A stretch of DNA of 64,000 nt from Trachemys scripta elegans (GCF_013100865.1 NC_048306.1:55947686-56011685); one strand, 5' to 3'; counted from the stretch's first letter, positions 1 through 10,796 are shown. A program made the numbers and translations. The notes: generated by a model not told the origin, from the letters alone.

Positions 1-180
1 CAACCCCTATGAGCAGCGTTAGTGTCGTTAACAGGAGAACGCTCCTAATGACAAAGAGCTGTTCACATCGTCACTTGTTGTCGGCAGAGCTTTTGTCTTT
101 TGGAGAGATGTTTTTTTTTAAATCTCTGAAAGACACATTTTGTCATTCAGTTGCCAGTGTAGACATAGCCTTAGTTTCCC
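1..180. repeat. Truncated end of a short interspersed DNA element
   Basis: The stretch ends in a 'tagacatagcctta'-type terminus that recurs in this window (for example near 11250 and 12970) as the end of small non-autonomous elements. The left side is cut by the window edge, so no terminal repeat pair or target duplication can be shown. Bases from about 181 to 1333 contain nothing I recognise. Confidence 0.35.
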
Positions 181-1333
181 TTCTTGTGTTGATTAGTGCA
201 GGAGTCTCAGATAATTGCATAATCCTATGGTATCTTATCTCCAGAGTAGGCAATTAAGGATATGTTAAGCAGTTCCAAGTGGGGGTAGGTCTGTCAGACT
301 CTTGATGGGTCTCTGACATGGCTACTTAAGTTCCTGTGTGTGTAGGTTTTTGTATATGCTTTAAACTGACAAGTATCGTTAGTGTCACTCCAAAACAAGC
401 TGCAAAGAGGTTGCATTTTTCTTTAGTAATTAAAGCTCTAATAGAGTGAAGCCACAAGAGTTCAAGGCAGAAAAATCATGTGTAACACGCACTGTCCCGG
501 TCTTGTAGGTGAACTGAAAGTGTGTTTAATCAGAGGGTGAAATTAACAAACTGTTAATCCAGAGTCTGTCAGATTATATCAAGCCTTAAAAATCACTAGA
601 GGGTGTAAAAGCGCTTTAAAACCAGAGTCAGAATCCGTTCTTCCTTCACTTATCTAGCACTGAGTTTTGTGCAAGTCCTGCAGCAGTGAATATCCTTAGT
701 GCAATTAATGCAGTTCCCAACAAAGTTCCGTGTGTTAAAGATGCCATCAATGGCCACAGGAGAGACGAGACATGTAGCACTGGGTTCTGGTCTGACTATA
801 TAAAGAACCTTTCTATTACCTGTTAGAGTATCTTGCATCAGAAAAAATAAACTCTCAAACAATCACTTTCAGAACCTTCCCAACGACTGAGCATGGTCCC
901 GAGGAATGGTGTTTGCTCCAAGCAATAAGCCCATTATCTTTGCTAACATTTTAGTGTCTGATCAGACGGGAGGAGTACGCACTACTATATTGGCTTGAGT
1001 TCTCATGTAATCAAATCATTCTCTCTCTTGGAGCCACTTTTCTTTGCCAGCCAGTACTGGCTCCAGTGTTGGTACTGGCGCTTGTTGTGTTGACACAGTG
1101 AGTGAGGTCATGACTTGGACAGTTCCCCCATGCAGCCAAGCAGTTTAGAAATGGGGCTCAAAAGTTTCATACACGAGTCTGTTCTGAAACCAATAGGCTA
1201 GTAGTGCCAGTGGCTAATTAAATAGCCACAACTCTGTTTTGCACTTTTACCTGCTGACTTGACTAAACATTATCACTAAATTTCTCCTTCCTCTTGATTT
1301 GTGTCTTGGTAGCTGAAACCCCAGGCTCTATGA

Positions 1334-1577
1334 CAGGGGTAGCCAAACTTACTGATCCTCCAAGCTGCATGTGACAATCTTCAGGCACCTCCTGGGGGGC
1401 TGAAGCTCCTAGACCGCCCCACTGGGCAGAAGCCCCTAGCCCCACCACCCTGAGCTCCCCCTTCCCTTCCCCCCGTCTGATGGGAGGAGAATGGGGAGGC
1501 GTGGGGGGCTCCATGAGCTGTACTTTAACTGTAAAAGAGCCACATGTGGCTTGTGAGCTGCAGTTTGGTCACCCCTG
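1334..1577. mobile_element. hAT-like MITE with near-perfect 8-bp TSD
   Basis: Terminal inverted repeats are visible: the left end reads CAGGGGTAGCCAAACT and the right end, reverse-complemented, reads CAGGGGTGACCAAACT. It is flanked by CTCTATGA on the left (1326-1333) and CTCTATAA on the right (1578-1585), a 7/8 target duplication typical in length of hAT transposition. The interior is GC-rich and has no coding potential. A much longer relative with the same ends and interior lies at 60777-61615. Confidence 0.8.
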
Positions 1578-1626
1578 CTCTATAATAAGGCACGTGTGTA
1601 AGTGTAATCAGTTCATAGATAATGTG

Positions 1627-1640
1627 CCAGTAGATGGCGA
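1627..1640 (+). promoter_or_regulatory. CTCF-like core motif
   Basis: CCAGTAGATGGCGA fits the CTCF core degenerate pattern CCASYAGRKGGC at every position. Only sequence match supports it; genomes contain many unoccupied matches. It lies upstream of the visible SNORC exons. Confidence 0.35.
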
Positions 1641-1866
1641 CCAAGACTATGTAGCATCGTTAATTGGTTTTGTACTGAGCCTGTGAATACTTCGGGTGTG
1701 TAGCTTTGACAGATAACACTGGGTTCCCCTCCTCCATACACTGCCTGTAATTTGCATAAAAGTGCAACCTACTTAAAGTTGGAAGGATTAGATTTTTTAT
1801 CAACAAATGTCAATAAACGTCAATTTCACTGTGTATGCACAAACCAATGAAAATGTGGTTCTAGAC

Positions 1867-1998
1867 TAGTGATTTTCAACCTTTTTTATTTGCAGACCCT
1901 TGAACAATTTCAAATGAAGGTGCAGACCCCTTTGGAAATTTTAGCCATAGTCGGTGGACCCCCAGGGGTCCACGTGGAGCACAGGTTGAAAACCACTG
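1867..1998. mobile_element. 132-bp hAT MITE with perfect TSD TTCTAGAC
   Basis: The ends are inverted repeats (TAGTGATTTTCAACCTTT at left; AGGTTGAAAACCACTG at right). The 8 bp TTCTAGAC flank both sides exactly (1859-1866 and 1999-2006). The duplication matches the nTCTAGAn target preference known for one branch of hAT transposases. Open frames across it are incidental. Confidence 0.88.
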
Positions 1999-2006
1999 TT
2001 CTAGAC

Positions 2007-3341
2007 AGCCCAGCTCTGCTCCCAGCATGCCCAAGCCCCAGCCCAGGGAACTCACTGTTTCTGGCTGGCTTCTGTTTTGTGGAACCTTGAAACACACAGA
2101 TGTCTGAGCAGGAGCCTAGAATGAATCTCTCAACTCAGCCCAATGCAGAGTTTAGTTTATCACTGTTTATAGCATGCACCTAATTAGAGAGTCTCTGGGT
2201 GCATGTACCTTAACTTGCATATCACATGACCGCCAACCCTCGCCACTCTGCCATGTGGGGCTGCAATGAGACCTGCCAGCGTTTCGTGAGCACGCGAGAT
2301 GCTGTCATTCTTTCACTGAATCCCCACAGAGCAGTTGCCCTGGGTGTGGCCTAGATTTTCTCAGCCCAGGAAGCTGGGCTGTTCTGGATCCCTGCCCTCA
2401 ACTTGCTCAGCCTAGATACCCAGAGTATCAGTTGAGATGTCCCTGGCCTTGGCTGCGCCGCTAGATTTTTCCATCCCAGTGTGACATTCCCAGTGGTTTC
2501 AGCAGGGACCTGTGGAATGTCTCCATTTCTCACTGGGGCCTCTGAGTTGTCCCACCTGAACAAAATGAGCATTGATACAGACTTCTGGACCAGCCACACG
2601 TAAACAGGAAAGCCCTTCTCAGTCCCAGCCGACCCTGCTGGGAAAAGAAATAACAGGATGTGAATTGCAGCCTCAAACAGAATGCAGTTTCTTTCACTCT
2701 TCTCCCTGGGCAGCCCCAACAGGCGCCATCTGGGGAGGGTTCAAGTCTCTGAATGCTCCAGTCTGCCATGCTTCCAGGGGATGTGTCCCATCCAAACGGC
2801 TGCTGCTGCTGGCAGGAGGCTTCTGACTCCCTTTGCAGAGCTAACTGTGTTCAGGCAGAGGACTTAGGTGTGCAAATGCCCTGTCAGCACTTAGACCTTG
2901 ATCGCTTCTGGGAGGGGAAAATGGCCAGAAGCTGAACAGCCCTGGGCTAATGTGCTTTGCTTTGCTTTCCTTTTCCGAGTTGCAGTGAGTTGTAAATGCG
3001 TCCAAGTACAGAGCTGATCAGTCACTTGGTACAAACAATTGTCCTGATCATTGCTGAGATATGTGGTGCTTGTTTCCCTGCTAGGAAAAGTCACTATTAG
3101 GAAAACTTCGTTGTAGGCTTAGACTTGGTGTTTACGTTTATACACAGCTTTGTGTTTGGTGGAGAGGATACAGCAACAGCACTGGATCAGCGCAAGGAGG
3201 CTGCTCTAGCCCCTCTCGCTAACCCATGTTGCTGCAAGGGTCTGTGTGAAATGGAAAATTATCTAGTGGAAACTATTATAGGAGCATGTTCTCCTTAACC
3301 CTGAGAGGCAGCCCCTTCTCTGGCTTAGGCTTTGTTCACCC
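2007..3341. other. Non-coding stretch, no gene recognised
   Basis: Several overlapping open frames exist around 2350-2935 on both strands, but none has a conserved domain, splice context or plausible start. A SNORC signal-peptide exon ending one base into a codon was looked for here and not found. Confidence 0.5.
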
Positions 3342-4445
3342 TGTGATATTGCACTCCATATGATGTTATGAAAATATGCTAATGAGTGTGAATATAATCT
3401 AACTGGAATATGCTTCATTCAAAAGGTCTCTTGTAAGGTATCATTACAAAGCTTATAATCTATTGAGTGTGTTCATCCTATTTGTATGAATGTATCATTT
3501 TTGTATCTGAAGCTAGAAATATGAAGTATTACTCTGAGGTCCTATTGTAGTTATGCAAGTGTGGGCCATTAATGGTGGCTTGGAATCTTTATGGCTCCCA
3601 ATAACCAGGACAATTGGTTGTAAATGGCTCTGTTTACTTGTAAGTCTTTCTGTATACCTGTGTGCTGGCAAGTGGGTAATGATCACATGTCACTGTGAGA
3701 TTTCAAGTCACCTAAACTGGAATCCATCTTCAACCTGGTGCTTTTCCATTTAGAAGGAGGGGTGGGAACCCAGAGAGGGACAAGGGATTCCCACCTTGTG
3801 CAAAAGCTATATAAGGGGGTGGAACAGAACAAAGGGGACTGCAGTCATGAGAAATCCTCTAGCTACCACCTGAGCTGGAACAAGGACTGTACCAGGGGAA
3901 AGGATTGGGCCCAGACTAGAAGGAGACTATTCTGTCAAAGAAGCTTATTGGAACATCTCTGAGTGTGAGATTTACCTGCGTTGTTTCCTATGGTATTAGG
4001 CTTAGACTTGTGTGTTTTATTTTATGTTGTTTGGTAATTTACTTTGTGTTCTGTCTGTTATTACTTGGAACCACTTAAATCCTAATTTTTGTATTTAATA
4101 AAATCACTTTTTACTTATTAATTAACCCAGAGTAAGTATTAATACCTGGGGGTGGAGGGGACAGCTGTGCATATCCCTCTATCAGTGTTATAGAGGGCAA
4201 ACAATTTATGCGTTTATACAGGGTAAAACGAATTTATTTGGGGTTTGGGAACTGGGTATCTGAGTGCTGGAGACAGGAGCACTTCTTAAGCAGTTAAGCC
4301 TGCAGTTCGTGCGGGATGTGGTTCAGACTTGGATCTGTGTTTGCAGCAGGCAAGCGTGCCTGGCTTATTGGAAAATGGGCTCAGAGGTAGTCTAGGCACA
4401 TCAGGTGGCAGTCCCAAAAGGGTTTCTGTGATCCAACCTGTCAGA
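3342..4445 (+). mobile_element. Solo LTR of an endogenous retrovirus-like element, copy 1
   Basis: About 1.1 kb closely parallels 18817-20153 over its whole length. It begins TGTGAT and has a TATA-like stretch (ctatataaggg, about 3808-3818) followed by an AATAAA signal near 4098-4103, the order expected of a U3-R-U5 unit. The 5-bp flanks CACCC and CACTC match at 4/5. No gag, pol or env sequence adjoins it, so it looks like a solo LTR left by recombination. Small open frames inside are not genes. The family was not named because no search was possible. Confidence 0.75.
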
Positions 4446-4588
4446 CACTCCCAGCATTAGTCACAGCAGGTTTCTTCCTGCTCACCCCCCACTTACATCC
4501 TAGCGGACATTTTTTCCCCCCAATGTACACCTTTTGGCAGCCGCCTTTCTGCTCATTCACCAGCTCTGATTCCAGCACCTAGGGTGAA

Positions 4589-4644
4589 ATCCTGGCCCCA
4601 TTGAATCAGTTGGGTTTTGCCACTAATGACAATGGGGCCAGGAT
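4589..4644. repeat. Short hairpin repeat with perfect 15-bp arms
   Basis: ATCCTGGCCCCATTG (4589-4603) is the exact reverse complement of 4630-4644, with a 26-base spacer, and weaker pairing extends outward (GTGA and TCAC). Similar 'CCATTGA...TCAATGG' hairpins occur at 28564-28626 and about 45770-45795, so this is a small interspersed palindromic element. Confidence 0.65.
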
Positions 4645-4680
4645 GTCACCTCTAGTCTCTATTGCTTTTCACAGACTCCT

Positions 4681-5395
4681 AGAAATGTCAGACTGGAAGG
4701 CACATCAAGAGGCCATCAAGTCCAGCCCCCTGCGCTGAGGCAGGATCAGTAAACTTAGACCAGCCCTGATGGGTGTTTGTCCAACCTGTTCTTCAAAACC
4801 TCCAATGACAGGGATTCCACAACCTCATTTGGAAGTTTATTCCAGAGTTTAACTACCCTGAGAGTTAGAGAGTTTTCCTAATATATAACCTCAATCTCTC
4901 TTGCTGCAGATTAAACCCATTGCTTCTTGTCCTACCTTCAGTGGACATGGAGAACAGTTAATCACCATCCTCTTTGTATCAGCCTTTAACATATTGGAAG
5001 TCTGTTATCAGATATCCACTCAGTCTTCTTTTCTCAAGACTAAACATGCCCAGTTTTTTTAACCTTTCCTTATAGGTCAGGTTTTTCTAAACCTTTTACA
5101 ATTTTTGTTGCTCTCCTCTGGATTCTCTCCAATTAATCCACATATTTCCCAGTGTTGTCCTCAGAACTGAACATGGTACTCCAGCTGAGGCCTCCTCACT
5201 GCTGAGTAGAAAACAATAGTTACCACCCATGTGTCACATTGTTAACTCCTGTTCAATTTCTGATCCACTACAACCCCCAGATCCTTGTCAGCAGTACAAC
5301 AATCTAGCCAATTATTCCCCATTTTTGTAGTTGTGCATTTGATTTTTTTTTCCTTCCTAAATGTCATACTTCGCAATTGTCTTTATTGAGTTTTA
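4681..5395 (-). mobile_element. Old CR1 LINE fragment, 3' part
   Basis: Read on the - strand, this is the C-terminal reverse-transcriptase region and 3' end of a CR1 LINE. On the + strand it contains recognisable landmarks such as 'aggccatcaagtccagcccc' and 'ttgctctcctctggattctc'. It is clearly more divergent than the copy at 47257-49417 and has no usable frame. The right boundary is approximate. Confidence 0.75.
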
Positions 5396-5995
5396 TCTTG
5401 TGGATGTCAGACCAATTTGTTATGCGTGTCTTGAATTCTAACCCTGTTCTCCAAAGTGCTAGCAACCCTTCCCCAGCATGATGGTCTGCACAATGCAGCC
5501 CTGAGAGGGGCAAAGAAAGTGCCCTCATTAAATGGGGCTTTTCTTGCACCTCTTGTGTATGTGGTTTAATTAGACATTTGGAAGGGGTATTTTTCTGTTC
5601 TGGGATCCTGGAGGCCCTGGGTCCATGTGCAGGCTAGGTTACCATGTAGTATGACTCAGCTGAGGTCATTTATATATGACATCAGTGTCGCTGCCTCAGC
5701 CATGCCATAGAGGAGGCATCTTTAGCTGCAGAAAGGCCAGAGCTGAGAGTCATTTAGATGATGGTGGTGAGGATTAAGGCTCAGCACCCCTCCCTGCAAA
5801 TACTGACGATTTGTGAGCGGCTCTAACATGTTGCCGAGCAGAGGGCAGTGGTGAGACAGGCTGGCCAGTACAGGCTGTAAGTTGAGACTGGGCCCTGCAG
5901 GCAGGAATCCCAGCCAACAATTGCCAGTAGCCCAGTGCTGTAGAGGCATCGGTGGTTGATTGGGGAGTAATTGGGGTTTATGCTTGTTCCAGCAG
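5396..5995. other. Sequence immediately upstream of a SNORC exon
   Basis: No gene or repeat is recognised. The last bases (ttgttccagcag) form the polypyrimidine tract and AG acceptor of the exon that starts at 5996. Confidence 0.5.
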
Positions 5996-6175
5996 AGTAT
6001 CCCCAAGGACCTGCCCCCACGCTGTGGAACGAGCCGCCGGAGCTGCCGTCAGGAGGGGGCCCCTTTGATGCTGCCACCACCATGGGTCGCTTCTCGGACT
6101 CTACAGCCTTCCCCCCGTACACCTCGGAGTATGAGCCTGAGGACACCACCCACCTGCACCGTCTGGATGATAACG
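5996..6175 (+). CDS. SNORC: SNORC ectodomain exon
   Basis: This 180-bp exon encodes most of the extracellular part of SNORC, a small single-pass membrane chondroitin-sulfate proteoglycan of cartilage linked to chondrocyte maturation. The residues include PTLWNEPPELPSGGGP, matching what I recall of the mammalian PTLWNEPAELPSGEGP segment, then an acidic stretch (TSEYEPEDTTHLHRLDDN). The acceptor is ttccagcag at 5987-5995 and the donor gtacgt at 6176. Both ends are in phase 1, so it joins 9551 in frame. The signal-peptide exon preceding it was not located. The visible frame continues into the intron only three bases before a stop. The gene is convergent with NGEF, as in human. Confidence 0.88.
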
Positions 6176-6429
6176 GTACGTAGGAATCTCCCAGGCAGCA
6201 CCCTGCACCATCCTTGGTTAGAACTGTCCAGCCCACAGCCATCACCTGCACACCCGAGCCCTTCTGTTTGGAGCAAATGTTACCATGGTTTAGGAGAAAA
6301 TACATCCAGAAGGTATTGCTGAGAACTCCCTGTTATCTGTGATCTCCAGAGAAAGGGGAAATGAATGCTGGCCGTATAAGCCATTCTGTTCTTTATCGCT
6401 TGTTTAGCATCATAGATATACATGGCACC

Positions 6430-7015
6430 CCTAGGGTTGCCAACTTTCTAATTGCACAAAACTGAACACCCTAGCGCCCCGCCTCACTTTCCCTCACCCT
6501 CATTCACTTCACTGGGCTGGGGCAAGGGGTTGGGGTGCAGAAGGGGGTGAAGGCTCTGGGGTGGGATTGGAGATGAGCGGTTTGGGGTGCAGGAGGGGGG
6601 TCCAGGCTGGGCGGTGGGGCTGAGGGATTTGGAGTGCAGGAGGGGGATGGGGGGTGGGGTACAGAAAGGGGTACAGGCTCTGGGGTGGGACTGGGGCAGG
6701 GAGTTGGGGCTCATGGTTGGGGTGTGGGCTTACCTTGGGTGGCTCCCAGTCAGTGGCGCAGCGGGGCTAAAGCAGGCTCCTTACCTGCCCCAGAAGCAGT
6801 CAGCAGGTCCAGCTCCTAGGCACGGCACACTGCACTTGCCTGCAGGCACTGCCCCCTCCCGCCTCCGGTGCTTGGGACAGGGGCAGCTTGTGGAACCCCA
6901 CCCCCACGCCTAGGAGCTGGACCTGCTGGCCGCTTCTGGGCACAGCGCAGTGCCAGGGCAGGTAGGGAGCCTGCCTTAGCTCTGCAGCACTGCCAGATGT
7001 TTAATGGCTCGTAGG
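6430..7015. mobile_element. GC-rich non-autonomous element with internal minisatellite
   Basis: It starts with 'agggttgccaactttctaat', a left terminus I associate with a common reptilian hAT-type MITE. It continues into G-rich tandem-like units (ggggtgcaggaggggg and relatives, about 6530-6730). The right end is poorly defined and I could not show a target duplication. Confidence 0.5.
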
Positions 7016-8399
7016 CACTACCCAAAATAAAGATGCATTCACTGCCCCAAAATCTATTTAACCTACTAGGGTTAGCAGTGAGATGGCCTAGAGAAGGAAA
7101 TCAACCAGACTCTGGAATCCTGCAGGGTCATTGTGTCCCATCACAACACTTCCCATGCCCACAGGCTGCGTTCTCCAATAAACTAGCCCTCAGTTCCCCA
7201 TGTTTGGAACCCGCTCCAGGAGTTCCAAGCAGCTCAGATGTTTCAGACCCTTACAAAGCCCACTGGGTTTTTATTGTGTCTCGCTGAATCTTCTTTGGTC
7301 TTCTGTGTAACAAGAACGATATCTGTGGTAATGGAAAATCCAAATGAGTCTGTCTTCATCATTAACTAATCGTGTGAAAACCGCATGCATTGCCTCCTAT
7401 GCTCTTTCACCTTGAATGTTATTTCCTTGGGACTGCGCTCCTCTGATACAGCGTGAGATAGGAGCCTATTGGAATTTCTGTTTGTTCCTATTCCTACTCC
7501 CTCTGCCTGCCCCTCCCCATGGTGTTCCTGCTTTTGGTGCAAGAGCTTTCTGCTGTGCAGCTCCTGCCCTCCGGAAAGCTGCGCTGTCTCGCTCCATGCT
7601 CTAGCTATGTTCAGATCATGTCTGTAAAGTTCTTTTCCCCCACTGCCTGTGTCTCTTCGTTGTTCTCTTCTCCTCTCACTCTGTGGTCTGTTGTTTCCCT
7701 CTGTAAGTAATTCTGGGCTCGTTTGTCTGAGTGACCCTATCTACACCACAGCTGTAACATGGGGCCATGCAGAGACGGTTTCCCTGTTAGCCCATTCAGA
7801 TGGCAGCAATGCTGTCACCTCAATACAATCACTGAATGCAACTTCCTTGTGTCACATGACAGCAACTCAGGGAACTGTCGCTATCAAGCAGGTCTCTGAT
7901 CAGATAACTGACCACCTGACCGCACAGGTCTTTAGCACAGTGGCAAAGGGCACTGCTAGCCAATTGACCCTTCCTGTGATCATTCACCAGGACCTGTCGT
8001 ATTTTAAACCTCCCTCCACCTTCCAAGTTAACTCACTACAGACTTTAGAAGCCAGTTGGGAAAGTGGCACTTCAGTCCTGCCATGGTCTTTAAGCTGGGA
8101 GAGATGGGCAGCTAAGCAGCTGTGTTGACCCCTGGGTATAGTTCAGTGGGTGGGCTGTGTCACATCATCACTCATCTCAAAGCTTTGTCAGGATAAACGC
8201 AGAGAACCACTCAACCAGAGACACTTCCCCCCCCCCCCCCCTGCAATTACAATGAGTGTTCCCCTGTTGGAATGAAACAAGCGCAGCTGTCAGGCCAGCT
8301 GAGAAAGGGCTTCACTGTATAGACGGTTGGGACAAAGCTATGTCGAAACATTGTGTGTCATGATGGGCCAAGGGAGGTAATGATGTAAAGAGACCACAA

Positions 8400-8505
8400 G
8401 GTCCTGGAGTTATTGGTGCCACCATGATCTCTGCTCTCTTGGGCACCTCTGTGATTGTGGCCCTGATTGTTGTCACTCTGCGAAAATTCTGTCTCCTGAA
8501 CTCTC
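8400..8505 (+). pseudogene. Degraded duplicate of the SNORC terminal exon
   Basis: This segment aligns with 9559-9663 at roughly 84% by hand count over about 95 bases. It encodes GPGVIGATMISALLGTSV and continues IVALIVVTLRKF, a transmembrane segment plus the RKF membrane-proximal residues. Six of twelve changed codons are silent and the others are mostly conservative. A 2-base deletion after the RKF codons removes the SAS-stop ending, so the frame runs on to 8819 into unrelated sequence. Homology begins and ends close to the exon borders. An AG at 8399-8400 would splice in frame from 6175, but the upstream sequence is purine-rich, so normal use is unlikely. It is either a dead exon duplication or a weak alternative exon. 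Confidence 0.75.
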
Positions 8506-9550
8506 CCAAAGGGCAGGACCATGCCGGAGACCCTGCCTGCGGCTCCAACCATCATGTGCGATCTGGCCCCAGGCAATTATCTCCTAGTGAACACGCACCC
8601 CTGTGGCTACACAGCCCCTTCCCCGCCCAGGTTACTGCACTGCCTTCAAGTCTACAGCAAATGCTCAGATCCAGGCATCGCTTTAAAATATGCTTCCCTC
8701 TTATCTTCCTCCCCCTCTCCACTTCCCTCCCTTGCTCATTTTCACCCCACCCCAAGGCTTCCAACACTTGGTTGTCACTGGTCCAGAGCCACTGGGATTG
8801 CTGGCGGTGGCTTTCATGAGGTTTCCAAAGGGAAGCCAGCAGCAGCACCACTGCTCCTTGGAAGCCTTGCTGCCATCCGAGGGAGAAGGGCTGTTGTTGG
8901 GGATGGAAGCCAGCAGCTGTAGTGTCTGCAGGGTGCTGTAGGGGGGAGGGAGGAATGGGGAAGGGGGTTTAGATGAATGTTAATGATTAGTGCAGGTGGT
9001 TTGGTTTTATCCCATTTTTCCTTGGAGTTTGCTGGGGTTTGGTAGAGGAACATTCATATTTGAAACTGGCTTTCTTCAATTAACCACTGTAAAATCCAAT
9101 AGCCCTGGCCCCGTCCATACATGTGCTGGGGCCTGCGGTGCAAGGGCTGGCTGCTGAATGCGCAGTGTGGGGGCGGCTTTGCGGAACGATTGCGCCAGTC
9201 ATTTCCATAGTTGTACTCGGCACTGGGTATTTCTCAGGCATGCGGGATCACGCCCAAGGGGAGTGGGTGCTGAGTATTGCAGGAGTGGAAGATTCAGCCC
9301 GCCTGGGTGGAGGGGAAGGGTGGAGCGTGTCCTCACTAAATACTGTCTCCTGTGGCTGCCAGGAGATTAGGGGGACAACACTGGACATTCCTGCCTCAGC
9401 CTTCCTGGTCTTGGAGCTGGGCAGTCTGCTGAGCTCTATGTGCCCAGGGATTTGTGGATATATGGTTTTCCACAGGCCTTTAGCTTGGAGTGACCTCCAG
9501 CTCTTTGTGTAGTTCTGAGCCTTTCTTTTCTCTCCCTGGGTTCTCTGCAG

Positions 9551-9660
9551 GGTCTCTGGGTCCTGGAGCCATCAGTGCCATCGTAATCGCTGCTCTCCTA
9601 GGCACGTCTGTGATTGTGGCCCTGATCGTCATCACCCTGCGAAAATTCTCTGCCTCCTGA
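9551..9660 (+). CDS. SNORC: SNORC terminal exon: transmembrane segment and C-terminus
   Basis: The acceptor TTCTCTGCAG at 9541-9550 opens an exon that takes the single G from 6175 and reads GSLGPGAISAIVIAALLG, then TSVIVALIVITLRKFSAS and a TGA stop at 9658-9660. This is a glycine-rich stalk, a hydrophobic helix of about 22 residues and a very short basic cytoplasmic tail. The tail and helix match the mammalian SNORC ending as I remember it. Joined to the upstream exon it supplies about 97 residues of a protein that is about 121 residues in human. A diverged tandem copy lies about 1.15 kb upstream in the intron. Confidence 0.9.
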
Positions 9661-9664
9661 ACTG

Positions 9665-9670
9665 AATAAA
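9665..9670 (+). terminator. SNORC poly(A) signal
   Basis: AATAAA begins four bases after the TGA stop codon (9658-9660). If this hexamer is used, the 3' UTR would be only about 20-35 bases. No stronger signal was noticed in the next few hundred bases. Confidence 0.6.
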
Positions 9671-10796
9671 AGCTTTTTCCTAATACAAGTGTCTTCTGCC
9701 TGTCTGTGTCTCTGGGCTCTGGCCTACTCCATCTGGGTCTGATTGCAAAGGACCCCATTGAGGATGCACCTCAGTGAGGAGTCTCAGGGCCTTTTAACAG
9801 ACTTTAACGCCACCACTGCCCTCCATGTATGTTTACTCCCACCTCAGTGGTAAATTAGAGCCATGTGGGCTGATGCTGCAGGAGCATCTCTGGGTTGCTC
9901 GTGCTGCTCTGAGCCACAGAATTGTTCTGGTCCTTTGCTGGAAGCTGAGAGATTTGTGACTCTGTGACACTTACGCATAGCTGCTGCCCTTGCTTCCCGC
10001 AAACAGCCACCAGCAGCAAAGCATTCACAGCATGAGCTTCAATATCCCTTTGATCCTGGCAGAAGCAATCCAGGGCAGGGATGGGAGGGACTCAGGCAAG
10101 GAAACTGACTTCACCCTGCTGTTGTGGATTTTGCTTAATGGCTTTCTGATCCCCCAGCCCACCTGTTACACTCACCCCCTACAAGCCACTCCCCTTCACT
10201 GCGGGGCATGAACTTTCAGATACTCTTCCTTATGCACACACTTTACTTGCTCCTGATCAATACAGTGGTCTGTGGGGCAGGCACAACCACTACTAGGATT
10301 AGAGAGATGTCCCATCGTCACCTCTCGACTTATAACTATTCTGGAGATGCAGCTACAGGATTGTTGCATTCCCACTCCTGGTTCTTCCCCCTCCCGCCCC
10401 CGAACTTTTCATATATGGTTGCAGCCCTGGGCTGTGATACCTTCATATGCTGAAGTGACTGATGGCTCTCTTGCTCTCATCGTATTTCCTCCTGTTTTCA
10501 ATATTGTCCTCCAGCTCCATATGGACTCTTGCAATTTAGTGCCCCTGAGGGATGGTGCCTTGTTTGAGATTTTACTGGAGAACTCTGATGTATAGTGGTA
10601 AGCAGTCAAATGTGGCAGCAGCAGCAGCTGCTACCTGTCAAAGATCTGAACAGGACCTTCGGTGTTTTCTGTTCTCAGTGTAAGACCATATCGAAAGGGC
10701 TCTTGCATCCAAAGGTGCAAGAGAGGGTGATGACAGCAGCGTGGGACTAGGCAGGCAATTGCCTGAGACAATGGATGTCTCTGTTAAAAGCTGAAT
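9671..10796. other. Intergenic sequence, nothing recognised
   Basis: No coding or repeat features were identified between the SNORC poly(A) signal and the CR1 fragment that starts at about 10797. Confidence 0.45.

Larger units (their letters stand above)
6176..9550 (+). other. SNORC: SNORC intron with repeat and duplicated exon
   Basis: The intron runs from GTACGT to CTCTGCAG. It holds a GC-rich repeat (6430-7015), unrecognised sequence from 7016 to 8399, a run of 15 cytosines (8227-8241), and a second copy of the SNORC terminal exon at 8400-8505. From 8506 to 9550 I see nothing beyond unassigned sequence. Open frames of 130-160 codons here start at non-ATG codons or cross the repeat units and look incidental. 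Confidence 0.7.

Noticed and set aside
2351..2935. Overlapping open frames on both strands, one with a leucine run near 2800-2826 as a possible SNORC signal peptide
   Set aside because: The leucine-rich frame ends in TGA right after the run and no donor in the required phase was found.
5722..6322. Minus-strand and frame-shifted open frames across the SNORC exon
   Set aside because: They are shadows of the real exon at 5996-6175, which alone matches a known family and has proper splice sites.
7649..8128. 159-codon + strand open frame with a signal-peptide-like start
   Set aside because: It begins at GTG, has no ATG near, no domain, lies within the SNORC intron and shows no splice-site logic.
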